Shown: positions 9,301 to 19,938 of the stretch, in pieces
Numbering within the stretch: the first letter of the stretch is position 1
How the letters are laid out: every line of letters starts with the position of its first letter
DNA from: Mycobacterium sp. 1274756.6
Lineage (GTDB): Bacteria; Actinomycetota; Actinomycetes; Mycobacteriales; Mycobacteriaceae
DNA: 58,048 bases
Assembly: GCF_001668625.1 (NCBI RefSeq)
Contig: NZ_LZLJ01000001.1
Location: 1 to 58,048, forward strand
Direction: 5' to 3'
Notes under the pieces: model-generated
What the model was told of the DNA's origin: nothing
What the model saw: only the letters and a program-made list of their open reading frames with translations
Databases searched by the model: none
Made by a program: the position numbers and the translations under genes

Positions 9301-10200
9301 TCAGGGGCCGGCGGGGTGGGCGAAGGTCACGTCGCGGTTGGTGCCTGCGGGCAGGACCAGACCGTCCCCGGCGGAGACGGTGACCCCCACACCATAGGAG
9401 GCTTCCAGCAGCCGCAACCGGTACAGCCCCGGCGTGCGGTCGAAGGCGCTTTGCATCTCCCGCGGCCCGATCGCCAGGATCGTGTAGGGGCTGGCGATCG
9501 GGGTGTTGTCCACCAGGATCGCCCCGCCGGCCTGCCGGATGGTCACGTTGGGTCCCATCCGCACGCCGTCGACGGCGATCGCCTCGGCCCCGGCCGACCA
9601 CAGCGAGTTGACCACCAGCTGCAGGTCGCGGTCCAAGATGATCTGGCGGCTGCCGGCCACCCGCTGCTTGGAGACGTCGGTGAGGTTCTTGCCGACGCCG
9701 GGGTCGGTGACCGTCACCGTCAGCCCGGGGCCGATCACCGCGCTGTCGGCGGCCGACAGCGCCAGCGCGTCGAGCCCGGCGAGCAGCCGCCTGCCCTCGG
9801 TGTCGTTGCGCAGCTGGCGCCGCTGCCGGTCGTTGACCTCGCTGGCCAGCGCGTCGCGGTCGGCGGCCAGCCCGTCGGTGGACGCCCGGGCGCCGCGCAC
9901 GTTGTCGGCCAGCACCCGCTGCGCGGCGGTCATGCTGGGCGCGGTGGTGCGGGCCTGGGCGATCGCGGCGGCGAACACCACCGCGATCAGCAGCGCGGCC
10001 GCCGCCCGCCACGCCCACCGGGCGGCCGGGCGGTCGGGTTCGCCGTGCCGGCGGGCCGCGGCGGCCGCGTAGCCCGGGTCGAGGTGCTCCGACAGCAGCG
10101 AGCGCAGCAACGACGGCACCGGGAAGCGGGTGGCCCGGGTGGCGTCGTGGGCGCCGCCGACCGGGTCGTAGCCGCTGAGGGCGAAGAACGGTTCACTCAT
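9301..10200 (-). CDS. DUF881 membrane protein (Rv1823 type)
   Basis: The 299-residue protein has an unusually long cytoplasmic N-terminus (about 63 residues, [15 protein letters not shown]), one membrane span ([20 protein letters not shown]) and a helical linker. The DUF881 domain contains [30 protein letters not shown] and SPYTILAIG. Its start overlaps the end of pgsA2 by 8 bases, so the two are translationally coupled. It is a paralogue of the DUF881 protein two genes downstream; the conserved blocks are the same, but the N-terminus is longer. Confidence 0.88.
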   Translation of the reverse strand: MSEPFFALSGYDPVGGAHDATRATRFPVPSLLRSLLSEHLDPGYAAAAARRHGEPDRPAARWAWRAAAALLIAVVFAAAIAQARTTAPSMTAAQRVLADNVRGARASTDGLAADRDALASEVNDRQRRQLRNDTEGRRLLAGLDALALSAADSAVIGPGLTVTVTDPGVGKNLTDVSKQRVAGSRQIILDRDLQLVVNSLWSAGAEAIAVDGVRMGPNVTIRQAGGAILVDNTPIASPYTILAIGPREMQSAFDRTPGLYRLRLLEASYGVGVTVSAGDGLVLPAGTNRDVTFAHPAGP

Positions 10201-10780
10201 CGGCGACCCTGGGCAGCCGCCGCAGCGCCAGCACCGTCTGCGCCGCGTACAGCACGAACGTCCACAGGTACATGCCCAGGCCCCAGATCAGAAACGCCCA
10301 GCCGCAGGCCAGCACCACCCGGCCCCACAGCGCGTCGGACTGGCCGAGCAGGATCAGCGGGAACGCCGACATCAGCGCGAACGTGGCCGCCTTGCCCAGG
10401 TAGAGCACCGGCAGCGCGGTCACCCCGCGGGTGCGCAGCGCCGGCAGCGCGGCGGCCAGCAGCCCGTCGCGGGCCAGCAGCACCGCGATGATCCACCACG
10501 GCAGCAGCCCGTGCAGCCCGAACAGGATCGGCACCAGCACCATGTAGAGCCGGTCCACGGCGGGGTCGAGCAGCTCCCCGAGCCGCGAGTACTGGTCGAG
10601 CAGCCGGGCCAGTTTGCCGTCCAGCCAGTCGGTGGCCCCGCTGACCATCAGCACCACCGCGGCGGCGATCTCGGCGTGGGCCACCAGCAGCAGGTAGCCG
10701 AAGACCACGATCAGCACCAGCCGCACCCCGCTGAGCGCGTTGGGCACCGTGAGCACCCGATCCTGCGCGACCGGCTCCAT
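10193..10780 (-). CDS. pgsA2: CDP-alcohol phosphatidyltransferase (PgsA2)
   Basis: The 195-residue integral membrane enzyme shows the full CDP-alcohol phosphotransferase motif DG-x2-AR-x8-G-x3-D-x3-D ([23 protein letters not shown], about residues 51-73). Several membrane spans follow. The motif establishes transfer of a phosphatidyl group from CDP-diacylglycerol. The acceptor is not certain: this orthologue has been proposed as a phosphatidylglycerol-phosphate or cardiolipin synthase. The ATG lies 11 bases after the secA2 stop. Confidence 0.92.
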   Translation of the reverse strand: MEPVAQDRVLTVPNALSGVRLVLIVVFGYLLLVAHAEIAAAVVLMVSGATDWLDGKLARLLDQYSRLGELLDPAVDRLYMVLVPILFGLHGLLPWWIIAVLLARDGLLAAALPALRTRGVTALPVLYLGKAATFALMSAFPLILLGQSDALWGRVVLACGWAFLIWGLGMYLWTFVLYAAQTVLALRRLPRVADE

Positions 10781-10791
10781 AGGCAGCGACC

Positions 10792-13167
10792 CTAGCGGAA
10801 CACCCCGGGCAGGCTCAGCGCGGCGAGCGTGTCGTCGGCCAGCGGGTTGTCGTGCACCATGTAGGTCCACGTCGAGGTGGGCCGGGCCAGCTTGGACAGG
10901 TCGATGCCGGGCTCCTCCTCGATCGCCGAGGACGTCTCGAACGTCTGCTGGGCCGCCTCGATCGCGTCGGCGGCCAGTGAGGTGAACGCGTCGACGGCCA
11001 TCCGGTGGAACTCGTCGAGCGGGTTCTGCCGGCCCAGCGCCCGCAGGTGGATGCTCTCCCGGATGTCGGCCAGATAGGCCAGGTGGTCGGCCCAGCCCCG
11101 GTCCAGGTGGTAGAGCATGATCAGCCGGCAGATCCGGGTGAGCTGCTCCTCGGAGAGCCGCTCGGTGAGCTCCTCGTAGCGTTCGGGGGCCAGGTCGGCC
11201 AGCTCGGTGCGGGCGGTGTCGGTGGACAGCAGCGTGTTGCGCCGCGCCACGATGATGGCCCGCTGCTGGGCGGTGAGCTGGTTGTAGCGCCAGGTGTTGG
11301 CGTGCACGTCGAGCAGCCGGCCCTCGGCCACCCGCTGGGCGTGGTCGAGCATCGCGGCGGCCTTCTTGCCGACGATGCGGCCGTCCTCGTCGGTCTCCAT
11401 CGGCAGCTTCGCCGGCTCCAGGTGGTCGGTGACCACGTCGTCCTCCCAGGACGCGAAGAACACCGACGAGCCGGGGTCGCCCTGGCGGCCGGCCCGGCCG
11501 CGCAGCTGGTTGTCCAGCCGCTCGGTGCGGTGCCGCCCGGTGCCCACCACGTGCAGCCCGCCCAGCTCGGCCACCGCGTCGTGGTCGGCCTCGTCGGAAC
11601 CGCCCAGCCGGATGTCGGTGCCGCGGCCGGCCATCTGGGTCGACACCGTCACCCGGCCCAGCTTGCCGGCCTCGGCGATGATCGCGGCCTCCTCGGCGTC
11701 GTTCTTGGCGTTGAGCACCACCGCGGGCACCCCGGCCCGGACCAGCCGCTCGTGCAGCTCCTCCGACTCGGCGACGTCGTGGGTGCCGATCAGCACCGGC
11801 TGGCCGGTGGCGTGCACCTCCTTGATGTGCTCGAGGATCGCGTCGTGTTTGGCGGCGGCGGTGATGTACACCCGGTCCGATTCGTCCTCGCGGACGGTCG
11901 GGGTGTTCGGCGGGATCGGGGAGACGCCTAGCGAGTAGAACTGCCGCAGCTGCTCCCCGGCGGCCAGCGCGGTGCCGGTCATCCCGCACACGGTCGGATA
12001 CCGGTTGATCAGCGCCTGCACCGTGATGGTGTCGAGCACCTCCCCGGTCTCGGTGGTCTCGATGCCCTCCTTGGCCTCCACGGCGGCCTGCAGGCCGTCC
12101 GGCCAGCGCTGCAACTGCGCGATCCGCCCACGCGAGGAGTTGATCAGCTGCACCTTGCCGTCCCGGACGATGTAGTGCACGTCGCGCTGCAGCAGCACAT
12201 GGGCGTGCAGGGCCACGTTGACCTCGGTCAGGGTGCTGCCGACGTGCTCCTCGGAGTACAGGTCGATGCCGCCGAGCTTGGCCTCCAGCTTGCGGGCGCC
12301 GATATCGGTGAGGTGCACGTTGCGGTGGTCGGTGTCGGCGGCGTAGTCGACGCCGGGCTGGAGCCGGCCCACCCAGCGGATGATCTCGGCGCGGGGGGTC
12401 TCCTTGTGGGTGGTGCCGGCCAGCACCAGCGGCACCAGCGCCTCGTCGACCAGCACCGAGTCGGCCTCGTCGATGAGTGCCACGTCCGGTTTGGGTGAGA
12501 CCAGGTCGTCGATGTCGGTGACCAGCTGGTCGCGCAGCAGGTCGAAGCCGACCTCGTTGACCGAGGCGTAGGTGATGTCGCGGCGGTAGGCCGCGCGGCG
12601 CTGCTCGGCGGTGGACTCGGCGTCGACCCAGCCCACGGTCAGCCCCATCGCCTCCAGCAGCGGGCCCATCCATTCGGCGTCGCGGCGGGCCAGGTAGTCG
12701 TTGATGGTGATGATGTGCACCCGGCGGCCGGCCAGCGCGTAGCCGGCGGCGGCGATCGCCCCGGACAGGGTCTTGCCCTCCCCGGTGGCCATCTCGACGA
12801 CGTCGCCGGCGAGCATCCGCAGCGCCCCGAGCAGCTGCACGTCGAACGGGCGCAGCCCGGTGGCGCGTTCGGCGGCCTCCCGCGCGATCGCCAGGAACTG
12901 CGGGATGTCGTCGGAGTCGGCGAGATCCTTCAGGTTGAGCAGCGTCGCCGCCTTGGTGAGCTTCTCGTCGTCGAGGCCGGCGGCCTTGGCGTCGTAGTCG
13001 GCGGAGGCGCGCACCTGGCTCAGCGAATGGGACTGGTCCTTCTCGGTGGTCGCGCCGAGGAGCTTCCAGAACTTGCCGCTCAGCCGGCCGGTCTTGGTAC
13101 TGGTTTTGGCCACCCGCTTACCGTACGCGGCGCGCCGAGCCGGGGTGCGCCCAGACGCGCTGCTCAT
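10792..13167 (-). CDS. secA2: Accessory preprotein translocase ATPase SecA2
   Basis: The 791-residue protein is a SecA ATPase with the Walker A motif [11 protein letters not shown] near residues 125-135 and the DEAD box [13 protein letters not shown]. Motif VI ([10 protein letters not shown]) and the [12 protein letters not shown] segment are also present. It is shorter than housekeeping SecA and lacks the C-terminal zinc-binding tail, as expected for SecA2, which exports a small set of proteins in mycobacteria. I chose the ATG that overlaps the ilvG stop (ATGA). A GTG 22 codons downstream ([16 protein letters not shown]) fits the start of some orthologues and cannot be excluded. Confidence 0.95.
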   Translation of the reverse strand: MSSASGRTPARRAAYGKRVAKTSTKTGRLSGKFWKLLGATTEKDQSHSLSQVRASADYDAKAAGLDDEKLTKAATLLNLKDLADSDDIPQFLAIAREAAERATGLRPFDVQLLGALRMLAGDVVEMATGEGKTLSGAIAAAGYALAGRRVHIITINDYLARRDAEWMGPLLEAMGLTVGWVDAESTAEQRRAAYRRDITYASVNEVGFDLLRDQLVTDIDDLVSPKPDVALIDEADSVLVDEALVPLVLAGTTHKETPRAEIIRWVGRLQPGVDYAADTDHRNVHLTDIGARKLEAKLGGIDLYSEEHVGSTLTEVNVALHAHVLLQRDVHYIVRDGKVQLINSSRGRIAQLQRWPDGLQAAVEAKEGIETTETGEVLDTITVQALINRYPTVCGMTGTALAAGEQLRQFYSLGVSPIPPNTPTVREDESDRVYITAAAKHDAILEHIKEVHATGQPVLIGTHDVAESEELHERLVRAGVPAVVLNAKNDAEEAAIIAEAGKLGRVTVSTQMAGRGTDIRLGGSDEADHDAVAELGGLHVVGTGRHRTERLDNQLRGRAGRQGDPGSSVFFASWEDDVVTDHLEPAKLPMETDEDGRIVGKKAAAMLDHAQRVAEGRLLDVHANTWRYNQLTAQQRAIIVARRNTLLSTDTARTELADLAPERYEELTERLSEEQLTRICRLIMLYHLDRGWADHLAYLADIRESIHLRALGRQNPLDEFHRMAVDAFTSLAADAIEAAQQTFETSSAIEEEPGIDLSKLARPTSTWTYMVHDNPLADDTLAALSLPGVFR

Positions 13168-14783
13168 CCCAGGTTGGACCGGCGCGGATAGGCCACCGCC
13201 GGGTCGGTGAGCACGTTGACCACCGCGGGCAGGCCGGCGGCGAACGCCCGCTGCAGCGCCGGCCGCAGCTCGGCGGGGCGGCGCACCAGCTCGCCGTGCC
13301 CGCCGAGCGCTTCGACCACCGTGTCGTAGCGGGTGCCCGGGCGCAGCTCGGCGACCACCGAGTAGCCGTAGAGCGCCTCCATCGGGTGCTTCTCCAGCCC
13401 CCAGATGCCGTTGTTGCCGAGCACCGCGACCACCTGCACGCCGTGGCGCACCAGGGTGTCCCATTCCATGCCGGAGAAACCGAACGCCCCGTCGCCCTGC
13501 AGCAGCACCACCTGCCGGTTTGGCCGGGCCAGTTTGGCGGCCAGCGCGTAGCCCGGCCCCGACCCCAGGCAGCCGAACGGGCCGCTGTCCAGCCAGGCGC
13601 CGGGCACCTGGCTGTCGATCAGCCGGCCGGCGTAGGAGCCGAAGTCACCGCCGTCGATGACGACGATCGCGTCGCGGTCCAGCAGCGGCGCCAGCTCGGC
13701 GTAGACCCGCATCGGGTGCAGCGGGGCCCGCTCGTCGGTCAGCTCGGCGCGCTCGGATTCCCGTGCCGCGGTTTCGGTTTCGCGCAGGGCGCCCGGCCAG
13801 TCCCGCGGCGCGGTGGCGCCGTCGGCGAGGGCGGTCAGTGTGGCCGGCAGGTCGCCGTAGAGGCCCGCGGCGACGGCGCGCGGCGGCGGCCGGTCGCCTT
13901 CGACCCGGTCGATGACGATCAGGGCGGTGTCGGCGCCGAACACCGCCCCGAACCCCAGCCGGAAATCCATCGGCACCCCGACCACCAGCGCCACGTCGGC
14001 CTCGGCCAGCGCCGTGGCCCGGGCCCGGGAGAACGCCAACGCGTGGTCGGCGGGCAGCACGCCGCGGGCCATGCCGTTGGCCAGCATCGGGATGCCGCGC
14101 CGCTCGGCCAGTTCCCGCAGCGCGCCCTCGGCATGTCCCCACCACACGTTGGTGCCGGCCATGATCACCGGGCGGCGCGCCCCGGCCAGCAGCTCCACCG
14201 CGCGCTGCAGCGCCGCGCCGTCGGGCTCGGGAGCGGCGGCCGGTGCGCTCAGCGCGCCCGGCCCGCCCGGGTCGGCGGCCTCCCCGAAGGCGTAATCGAG
14301 CGGGATGTCGAGGAAGCTCACCCCCGACGGCGGGCCCAGCGTCGCGCGCAGCGCGGTGTCGACGAGGCCGGGTACCGCCGCGCTGGAGTCCGCGGTGGCG
14401 GTGAAGCGGGCCAGCGGCGCCACGATCGGGACGTGGTCGATCTCCTGCAGCGAGCCCATCCCCCAGCGCCCGGCCGGGGCGCGCCCGCCGAGCACCAGCA
14501 GCGGGGAGCCGTTCTGGTCGGCCGCGGCGATCGCGCTCATCCCGTTGGTGACGCCGGGTCCGGCGGTCAGCGCGGCCACGCCGGGGTCGCGGGTGACCTT
14601 CGCCCAGCCCTCGGCGGCGAACGCGGCGGTCTGCTCGTGGCGGGTGTCGATCAGCCGGATGTCCTCGGCGCGGCAGCCGTCGTAGAAGGAGAACAGGTGG
14701 CCGCCGGAGAGGGTGAACACGGTGTCCAGGCCGGCGGCGCGCAGCCGGCGGGCGGCCAGCCGGCCGGCGTGCAGGGTATCCAT
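13164..14783 (-). CDS. ilvG: Thiamine-diphosphate enzyme, acetolactate synthase-like IlvG
   Basis: The 539-residue protein has the three-domain layout of ThDP decarboxylases. The catalytic glutamate lies in [10 protein letters not shown] (Glu50), and the ThDP-Mg motif runs from [11 protein letters not shown] to GNNG near residues 430-460. It is annotated as the large subunit of acetolactate synthase, but mycobacteria have a separate ilvB/ilvN pair and the true substrate of IlvG is open; an oxalyl-CoA-decarboxylase-like role is possible. It heads the long minus-strand series, and a -10-like TACGCT lies six bases before its ATG. Confidence 0.9.
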   Translation of the reverse strand: MDTLHAGRLAARRLRAAGLDTVFTLSGGHLFSFYDGCRAEDIRLIDTRHEQTAAFAAEGWAKVTRDPGVAALTAGPGVTNGMSAIAAADQNGSPLLVLGGRAPAGRWGMGSLQEIDHVPIVAPLARFTATADSSAAVPGLVDTALRATLGPPSGVSFLDIPLDYAFGEAADPGGPGALSAPAAAPEPDGAALQRAVELLAGARRPVIMAGTNVWWGHAEGALRELAERRGIPMLANGMARGVLPADHALAFSRARATALAEADVALVVGVPMDFRLGFGAVFGADTALIVIDRVEGDRPPPRAVAAGLYGDLPATLTALADGATAPRDWPGALRETETAARESERAELTDERAPLHPMRVYAELAPLLDRDAIVVIDGGDFGSYAGRLIDSQVPGAWLDSGPFGCLGSGPGYALAAKLARPNRQVVLLQGDGAFGFSGMEWDTLVRHGVQVVAVLGNNGIWGLEKHPMEALYGYSVVAELRPGTRYDTVVEALGGHGELVRRPAELRPALQRAFAAGLPAVVNVLTDPAVAYPRRSNLG

Positions 14784-14789
14784 CCGGGC

Positions 14790-14795
14790 AGCGTA
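14790..14795 (-). promoter_or_regulatory. -10 element for a leaderless ilvG transcript
   Basis: TACGCT on the minus strand lies six bases before the ilvG ATG, the TANNNT-N6-start spacing of mycobacterial leaderless genes. There is no Shine-Dalgarno site. It may drive the whole ilvG-to-gcvP series. No good -35 is visible. Confidence 0.55.
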
Positions 14796-14882
14796 GCCAG
14801 CCGCCGCGCAGCCGCGGGGCAGGTCGGCGGAGTAGCTTCTCGAGGTCACCCCGTTTGCCCCCGGTCGTGAGGAGATGTCCCG

Positions 14883-16796
14883 GTGGAACCGTTCAAACCG
14901 TCGATCGACTGGGGTCACGCCCTCCCGGATTCGCTGGCGTGGGTGGCGATGGCCTGGGGCATCACGGCGGTGTGTCTGCTGCTGGTGCTGGCGGGGCTGC
15001 GGACCTTCACCGGGTGGGGCCGGCAGTTCTGGCGGATCACCGGGGACTACTTCACCGGCCCGGGCAGCGTGGCGGTGTGGGCGAAGTTCGGGGTGCTGCT
15101 GCTGTCGGTGATCGTGGCGGTGCGGCTCAACGTGCTGTTCAGTTACCAGGGCAAGGACCTGTACTCCTCGCTGCAGACCGCGTTCGCCGCGGGCGGCGCC
15201 CACGACGACGCGGTCCGCCAGTCCGGCATCGACGGGTTCTGGCTGTCGATCACGGTGTTCAGCGTGATGGCGGTGCTGCACATCGCCCGGTTCATGCTCG
15301 ACGTGTACCTGACCCAGCGGTTCATCGTCGCCTGGCGGGTGTGGCTGACCGACCGGCTGACCGCCAACTGGCTCGACGGGCGGGCCTACTACCGCAGCCG
15401 GTTCATCGACGCCAGCATCGACAACCCCGACCAGCGCATCCAGCAGGACATCGACGTGTTCACCGCCGGCATGGGCGCGATGCCCAACCAGCCGGCCAAG
15501 GGCACCGGCAACACCCTGTTGCTGGGCGCGGTCCAGTCGATCGTGTCGGTGGTCTCGTTCGCCGCGATCCTGTGGAACCTCTCGGGCACCCTGACGGTGG
15601 GCCCGATCGGGGTGCCGCGGGCGATGTTCTGGGTGGTGTTCGCCTATGTGCTGATCGCGTCGGTGGTCGCGTTCTGGATCGGCCGGCCGCTGATCCGGCT
15701 CAGCTTCCGCAACGAGTTGACCAACGCCGCGTTCCGCTACGCGCTGGTGCGGGTGCGCGACGCCGCCGAAGCGGTCGGCTTCTACCGCGGTGAGCGCGCC
15801 GAACGCAAGCAGTTGCGCGCCTACTTCACCCCGATCATCGACAACTACCTGCGGTATGTGAACCGCACCGTGGGCTGGTTCGGCTGGAACGTGTCGATGA
15901 GTCAGGCGATCGTGCCGCTGCCGTGGGTGATCCAGGCGCCGCGGCTGTTCTCCGGCCAGATCATGCTCGGCGACGTCGGCCAGACCGCCACGGCGTTCGG
16001 CAACATCCACGACTCGCTGTCGTTCTTCCGCAACGCCTACGACGACTTCGCCGGCTACCGGGCGGCCATCATCCGGCTCAACGGGCTGATCGACGCCGAC
16101 GAGCGGGCCCGCGACCTGCCCGAGATCGCCACCGCCCCCACCACCGACGGCTCGATCGCCTTAGCCGGCGTCGAGGTGCGCAACCCGGCCGGCGACCCGC
16201 TGATCGACCGGCTGGATCTGCGGCTGGCCAGCGGCGAGGCGCTGGTGATCACCGGGCCGTCGGGCAGCGGCAAGACCACGCTGCTGCGCAGCCTGGCCCA
16301 GCTGTGGCCGTACGCCGCCGGGACGTTCTTTCGGCCCGGCGGCGAGGACGAGACCATGTTCTTGTCCCAGCTGCCCTATGTGCCGCTGGGCGATCTGCGG
16401 GCGGTGGTGAGCTACCCGCGCTCGGCGGGCGACGTCGGTGACGACGAGCTCGCCGCGGTGTTGGAGGCGGTGGCGCTGCCGCAGCTGGTGGCCCGGCTCG
16501 ACGAGACCGCCGATTGGGTCAAGGTGCTCTCCCCCGGCGAGCAGCAGCGGGTCGCCTTCGCCCGGGTGCTGTTGACCCGGCCCAAGGCGGTGTTCCTCGA
16601 CGAGGCCAGCTCCGCGCTCGACGAGGGCCTGGAGTACACGCTCTACCGGCTGCTGCGCACCCGGCTGCCGGAGACCGTGGTGGTCAGCGTCAGCCATCGC
16701 GGCACCGTCGAGCAGCATCACGATCGTCAGCTGGAGTTGCTCGGCGGCGGCGCGTGGCGCCTCGGGGACGTCGAGGAGCCGGCCGCGACGGTGTAG
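14883..16796 (+). CDS. bacA: SbmA/BacA-type ABC transporter (cobalamin and hydrophilic compound importer)
   Basis: The 637-residue protein fuses an SbmA/BacA-like membrane domain (about residues 1-400) to a nucleotide-binding domain. The NBD has Walker [10 protein letters not shown] near residue 458, the degenerate signature LSPGEQQR and Walker [14 protein letters not shown]. The M. tuberculosis orthologue Rv1819c imports vitamin B12, bleomycin and antimicrobial peptides through a large cavity. The GTG start has GAGGAG eight bases upstream, and TAGCTT at 14833-14838 could be its -10. The gene is divergent from ilvG and ends 6 bases from the convergent crotonase gene. Confidence 0.95.
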   Translation: MEPFKPSIDWGHALPDSLAWVAMAWGITAVCLLLVLAGLRTFTGWGRQFWRITGDYFTGPGSVAVWAKFGVLLLSVIVAVRLNVLFSYQGKDLYSSLQTAFAAGGAHDDAVRQSGIDGFWLSITVFSVMAVLHIARFMLDVYLTQRFIVAWRVWLTDRLTANWLDGRAYYRSRFIDASIDNPDQRIQQDIDVFTAGMGAMPNQPAKGTGNTLLLGAVQSIVSVVSFAAILWNLSGTLTVGPIGVPRAMFWVVFAYVLIASVVAFWIGRPLIRLSFRNELTNAAFRYALVRVRDAAEAVGFYRGERAERKQLRAYFTPIIDNYLRYVNRTVGWFGWNVSMSQAIVPLPWVIQAPRLFSGQIMLGDVGQTATAFGNIHDSLSFFRNAYDDFAGYRAAIIRLNGLIDADERARDLPEIATAPTTDGSIALAGVEVRNPAGDPLIDRLDLRLASGEALVITGPSGSGKTTLLRSLAQLWPYAAGTFFRPGGEDETMFLSQLPYVPLGDLRAVVSYPRSAGDVGDDELAAVLEAVALPQLVARLDETADWVKVLSPGEQQRVAFARVLLTRPKAVFLDEASSALDEGLEYTLYRLLRTRLPETVVVSVSHRGTVEQHHDRQLELLGGGAWRLGDVEEPAATV

Positions 16797-16802
16797 CGGC
16801 GC

Positions 16803-17603
16803 TCAGCGCACCCGCCGGTCGACGAAGCGCGGCGCCTCCCTGGCGAAGTTGGCGGCGCGCGCGATGCGGTGGTTGACCCCGCGCAACAGGCGCAGCTGGG
16901 ACACGGTCTCGGTCCAGAACGCCCGGCGCGGCGAGGTGGTCCAGGTGTCCTGCAGCAGCCGTTTGGTCAACGCCAGCGCGTCCGGGGAGCGGGTCAGCAG
17001 TTGGGCGGCAAGGGCTTCGGCGTCCGAGTGGGGGTCGGCCGAGACCCCGGTGACCAGTCCGTAGCCGTGCGCGGTGCGCCCGTCGATGATCTCGGCGGTC
17101 ATCGTCAGCCGTTTGGCGACGTCCATTCCGACCAGCTCGCGCAGGGTGACGGTGCCGGTCATGTCGGGCACCAGGCCCCACTTGCCTTCCATCACCGACA
17201 GTTCGCAGTCCGGCGTGGCGAACCGGAAGTCGGCGGCCAGCGCGAGTTGCAGCCCGCCGCCGAAGCAGTGGCCGTGCAGCACCGCGATCACCGGCACCGG
17301 CAGCTGACGCCAGGCCCAGCAGGCCCGCTGGAACAGGTTCGTGGTCTGGCCCGGGAGTTTCAGGCCGGCCAGCAGGAACTTGGCCGGTGTGGCCCCGACG
17401 GAGGCGAAGTCCAGCCCGGCGCAGAACGCGTTGCCCGCCCCGGTGAGGATCACCACCCGCACCGAGCGGTCGGCGGCCACCTGTTTCGCGGTGGCCACCA
17501 GCGCCGAAAGCATCGGCAGGTCCAGGCCGTTGTACTTCGCGGCGCGGTTGAGGGTCACCTGCGCGACGCCGTCGCGCACCGCCAGCACGACTCGATCGGT
17601 CAT
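16803..17603 (-). CDS. Crotonase-family protein (enoyl-CoA hydratase/isomerase superfamily)
   Basis: The 266-residue protein has the crotonase oxyanion-hole motifs FCAGLDF (residues near 60) and GHCFGGGLQLALAADFRFA (near 109). At the position of the first catalytic Glu of true hydratases (GGG-x-E) it has Gln. The second acid is kept in LSVMEGKWGLVPDMTGT, which also has an Asp like that of dienoyl-CoA isomerases. It is therefore more likely an isomerase or another crotonase than a hydratase. I do not recall it between bacA and Rv1817 in M. tuberculosis. Its ATG has no strong Shine-Dalgarno site. Confidence 0.85.
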   Translation of the reverse strand: MTDRVVLAVRDGVAQVTLNRAAKYNGLDLPMLSALVATAKQVAADRSVRVVILTGAGNAFCAGLDFASVGATPAKFLLAGLKLPGQTTNLFQRACWAWRQLPVPVIAVLHGHCFGGGLQLALAADFRFATPDCELSVMEGKWGLVPDMTGTVTLRELVGMDVAKRLTMTAEIIDGRTAHGYGLVTGVSADPHSDAEALAAQLLTRSPDALALTKRLLQDTWTTSPRRAFWTETVSQLRLLRGVNHRIARAANFAREAPRFVDRRVR

Positions 17604-17615
17604 GTGGTCATCGTC

Positions 17616-19073
17616 TCATCGGGCCCGGCGTGCCGCGTGCGCCCCGGCCCGGCGGCCGAAGAACGACCCCTCCCCCAGCTGGGTGCCCGAGGCGTAGCCC
17701 TTGCCGTCCTGGGCGATGTTGGCCGCGCACGCCCCGACGGCGTACAGGCCCGGCACCACCGAGCCGTCGGCGCGGCGCACCTCGGCGTCCACGGTGGTCG
17801 ACAGCCCGCCCAGGGTGAACCCGGCGTACATCGCCTTGCCCAGCGACAGGTCGAAGGCGCCCCACGGCCCGGTGTCCTGCGCGGCCAGGAACTCGGGCTG
17901 CTTGTGGAAGTCGGGGTCCTCGCCGCGGGCGGCGGAGGTGTTGTAGCGGTCCAGGGTGGCGACCAGGTTGCCGGTCGGGATGCCCAGGGCCGCTTCCATT
18001 TCCGGCACCGTCTCCCAGCCGTCGATCAGCGGCACCAGCGGCACCTGGGGTTTGCGCAGGTGCGCCTCGTCGACGATGAGGAACGCGGCGCTGTCGGGCT
18101 GGTCCATCACGAACCCGGAGGTGCGCGAATGGTAGGAGTCCTCGGCGACGAACCGCTGCCCCAGCTTGTTGACGATCACCCCGGTGAGCAGGATCGACGG
18201 CGGATACGCCGGCGCGGTGATGAACACCTGATCCATGTGCTCGGTGGCCCCGCCCACCGACATGCCCATCCGGATACCCAGGCCGTCGTCGTAGGTGTTG
18301 CCCAGCACGAACGGTTTCTCGGCGAGTTTGGGGGTGTGGGCGGCCACCATCTCCGGGTTCATCACGAAGCCGCCGGCGGCGATGATCACCGCACCGGCGC
18401 GGACGGTGCCGGTCTCGGCGAAGCGTTTCCAGCGCACCCCGGTCACCGCCCCGGTGTCGTCGGTGACCAAAGCGGTGGCCCCGGTCTCGTAGCGGATCTG
18501 CACGCCGAGCTCGTCGGCGCGTTTGAGCAGCAGGTCGATGACCATCTTGGCGCCCTCGGTGTCGCCGGGCGCGGGCACCTTGTGGCCGCGGGGGGCGGGC
18601 ACCGCCTCGTGCAGAAACGGCCACACCTTCTCGTTGCCGGTGTACATCAGGCCCTCGGTGCCGGGCTGGATCACCGCCTTCTCCGGGTAGTAGCTGCGTT
18701 CGAACTGGAAGCCCAGCTCCTCGAGCCAGTCGAAGTGCTCGACGCTGCCGTCGCAGTACGCGCGGATCTTGGTGGGGTCGGGGTCGCGGGAGACCGCCAC
18801 CAGGTACTTGTACATCTCCTCGGCGGAGTCGGGATGGCCGGTGGCCTGCTGGACCGCGGTGCCCCCGCCGAGGTAGAAGTGCCCGCCGGCCATCGCGGTG
18901 GTGCCGCCGGCCACCGGGGCCCGCTCCAGCACCAGCACCCGGGCGCCGGCGCCGGCCGCCGACACCGCCGCGCAGCCCCCGCCGATGCCGAAGCCGATCA
19001 CCACCACGTCGACGTCGTCGGAGTAGGTCGCCACGTCGGCCGCCGGTACCGGGCTGGGGATCTCGGTGCTCAC
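17616..19073 (-). CDS. FAD-dependent oxidoreductase of the fumarate reductase/3-ketosteroid dehydrogenase family (Rv1817 type)
   Basis: The 485-residue flavoprotein has the dinucleotide motif VVVIGFGIGGGCAA near residue 24, GGTTAMAGGHFYLGGGT, and a C-terminal FAD-binding end GLYAVGACAANIAQDGKGYASG. This layout is shared by FrdA-like enzymes and 3-ketosteroid delta-1-dehydrogenases; the substrate cannot be read from the sequence. I chose the GTG at 19071-19073 (AGGAG upstream, 485 residues as in Rv1817) over the longer open frame. The 98-base gap before it carries no gene. A steroid role is possible but unproven. Confidence 0.9.
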   Translation of the reverse strand: MSTEIPSPVPAADVATYSDDVDVVVIGFGIGGGCAAVSAAGAGARVLVLERAPVAGGTTAMAGGHFYLGGGTAVQQATGHPDSAEEMYKYLVAVSRDPDPTKIRAYCDGSVEHFDWLEELGFQFERSYYPEKAVIQPGTEGLMYTGNEKVWPFLHEAVPAPRGHKVPAPGDTEGAKMVIDLLLKRADELGVQIRYETGATALVTDDTGAVTGVRWKRFAETGTVRAGAVIIAAGGFVMNPEMVAAHTPKLAEKPFVLGNTYDDGLGIRMGMSVGGATEHMDQVFITAPAYPPSILLTGVIVNKLGQRFVAEDSYHSRTSGFVMDQPDSAAFLIVDEAHLRKPQVPLVPLIDGWETVPEMEAALGIPTGNLVATLDRYNTSAARGEDPDFHKQPEFLAAQDTGPWGAFDLSLGKAMYAGFTLGGLSTTVDAEVRRADGSVVPGLYAVGACAANIAQDGKGYASGTQLGEGSFFGRRAGAHAARRAR

Positions 19074-19171
19074 TGCTGCTCCTGGGGGATCTGGACGATT
19101 AGCTGGACAGGTGTCTGGGCAGGTGCATCCAACGGGAGCAGGATAACCCAGCCGCCCGGAACCCCCGGCGC

Positions 19172-19834
19172 TCAGGCGGGCGCGGTGTCCTGCCGGACCT
19201 GCTCGTTGGCGGCCTGCCAGGACACCGCCGCCGGAAAGTCGCCCCAGGTGCTGTTGAACAGCCCGACCATCCGCGCCACCCCGTCGGGCCCGATCACATA
19301 CACCGGCCCGCCGGAGTCGCCCCGGCCGCTGACCACCCCGTTGGTCATGGTGAACCAGCCGTTGTTGACCCGCTCGACCTCCCCGCAGCTCTCCCCGGTG
19401 ATGACCCCGAAGTGGCAGACCGGGGTGCCGGCCGCCAGCGGCGGGGTCGGCTCGGCGCGCAGCACCCGCCCGCCGGGCAGGATGTCGTTGACCGCGACGT
19501 CGGGCGCCAGCGCGATCACCTCGTAGTCGGCGATCACCTCGTCGGTGTTCACCGTCGCCCCGTCGGGGGTGTTGTCCCGGAACACCGCCAGCGTGCCCAG
19601 CGGCCGCCCGGCGGCGTCGGTGACCGGTCCGCTGCCCCGGCAGTGCCCGGCGGTGAAGGCGACCCGCGCCACCGTGTCGACGTAGCCCAGGGTGCACAGG
19701 TTGTTGTCCTGATGGATCGCCATGCCCGGGAACACCAGCACCGGATCCGACCAGGCGGGGGCGGGCAGGCTGACGGCGACCAGGGCGGCCGCGAGGGCCG
19801 TCGCGGCGACTCCACGTTGGACCAGGCGGCGCAC
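19172..19834 (-). CDS. Secreted trypsin-like serine protease (Rv1815 type)
   Basis: The 220-residue protein begins with a signal peptide (basic RRLVQRG, hydrophobic [16 protein letters not shown], then APAWS-D as likely cleavage site). It has the chymotrypsin-fold catalytic residues His in FTAGHC, Asp probably in ADYEV, and Ser in GDSGGPV. Four cysteines may form disulphides. I chose the GTG at 19832-19834 (GGAG upstream) because it puts the signal peptide at the N-terminus. The longer TTG start at 19888 would add 18 residues. It is probably exported by Sec; the substrate is unknown. Confidence 0.88.
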   Translation of the reverse strand: MRRLVQRGVAATALAAALVAVSLPAPAWSDPVLVFPGMAIHQDNNLCTLGYVDTVARVAFTAGHCRGSGPVTDAAGRPLGTLAVFRDNTPDGATVNTDEVIADYEVIALAPDVAVNDILPGGRVLRAEPTPPLAAGTPVCHFGVITGESCGEVERVNNGWFTMTNGVVSGRGDSGGPVYVIGPDGVARMVGLFNSTWGDFPAAVSWQAANEQVRQDTAPA

Positions 19835-19900
19835 CTTCGACTCCGATCCCTCGAGCCGGGTGGGAACCGGCGCGAACCAGGCCCGCAACGGGCGTTGCCG

Positions 19901-19906
19901 AGATTA
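19901..19906 (-). promoter_or_regulatory. Possible -10 element of the secreted protease gene
   Basis: TAATCT on the minus strand is the closest match to a sigma-A -10 in the 104-base gap between the frameshifted sterol desaturase and the protease. It would give a leader of about 60 bases. TTACCGCCGG occurs twice around it (about 19905-19914 and 19928-19937), possibly an operator. Confidence 0.35.
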
Positions 19907-19938
19907 CCGCCGGACGGCCGCGAAACGTTACCGCCGGC

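Noticed and set aside
8245..10491. Plus-strand frame of 748 codons opposite the DUF881/DUF1290 genes and part of pgsA2
   Set aside because: It has Ser/Arg-rich low-complexity sequence and spans several real genes on the other strand. No start signal or conserved motif is visible.
13060..13101. Alternative secA2 start at the downstream GTG (VAKTSTKT)
   Set aside because: It fits the length of some orthologues, but the upstream ATG overlaps the ilvG stop as ATGA, like other coupled pairs here. It is kept only as an alternative.
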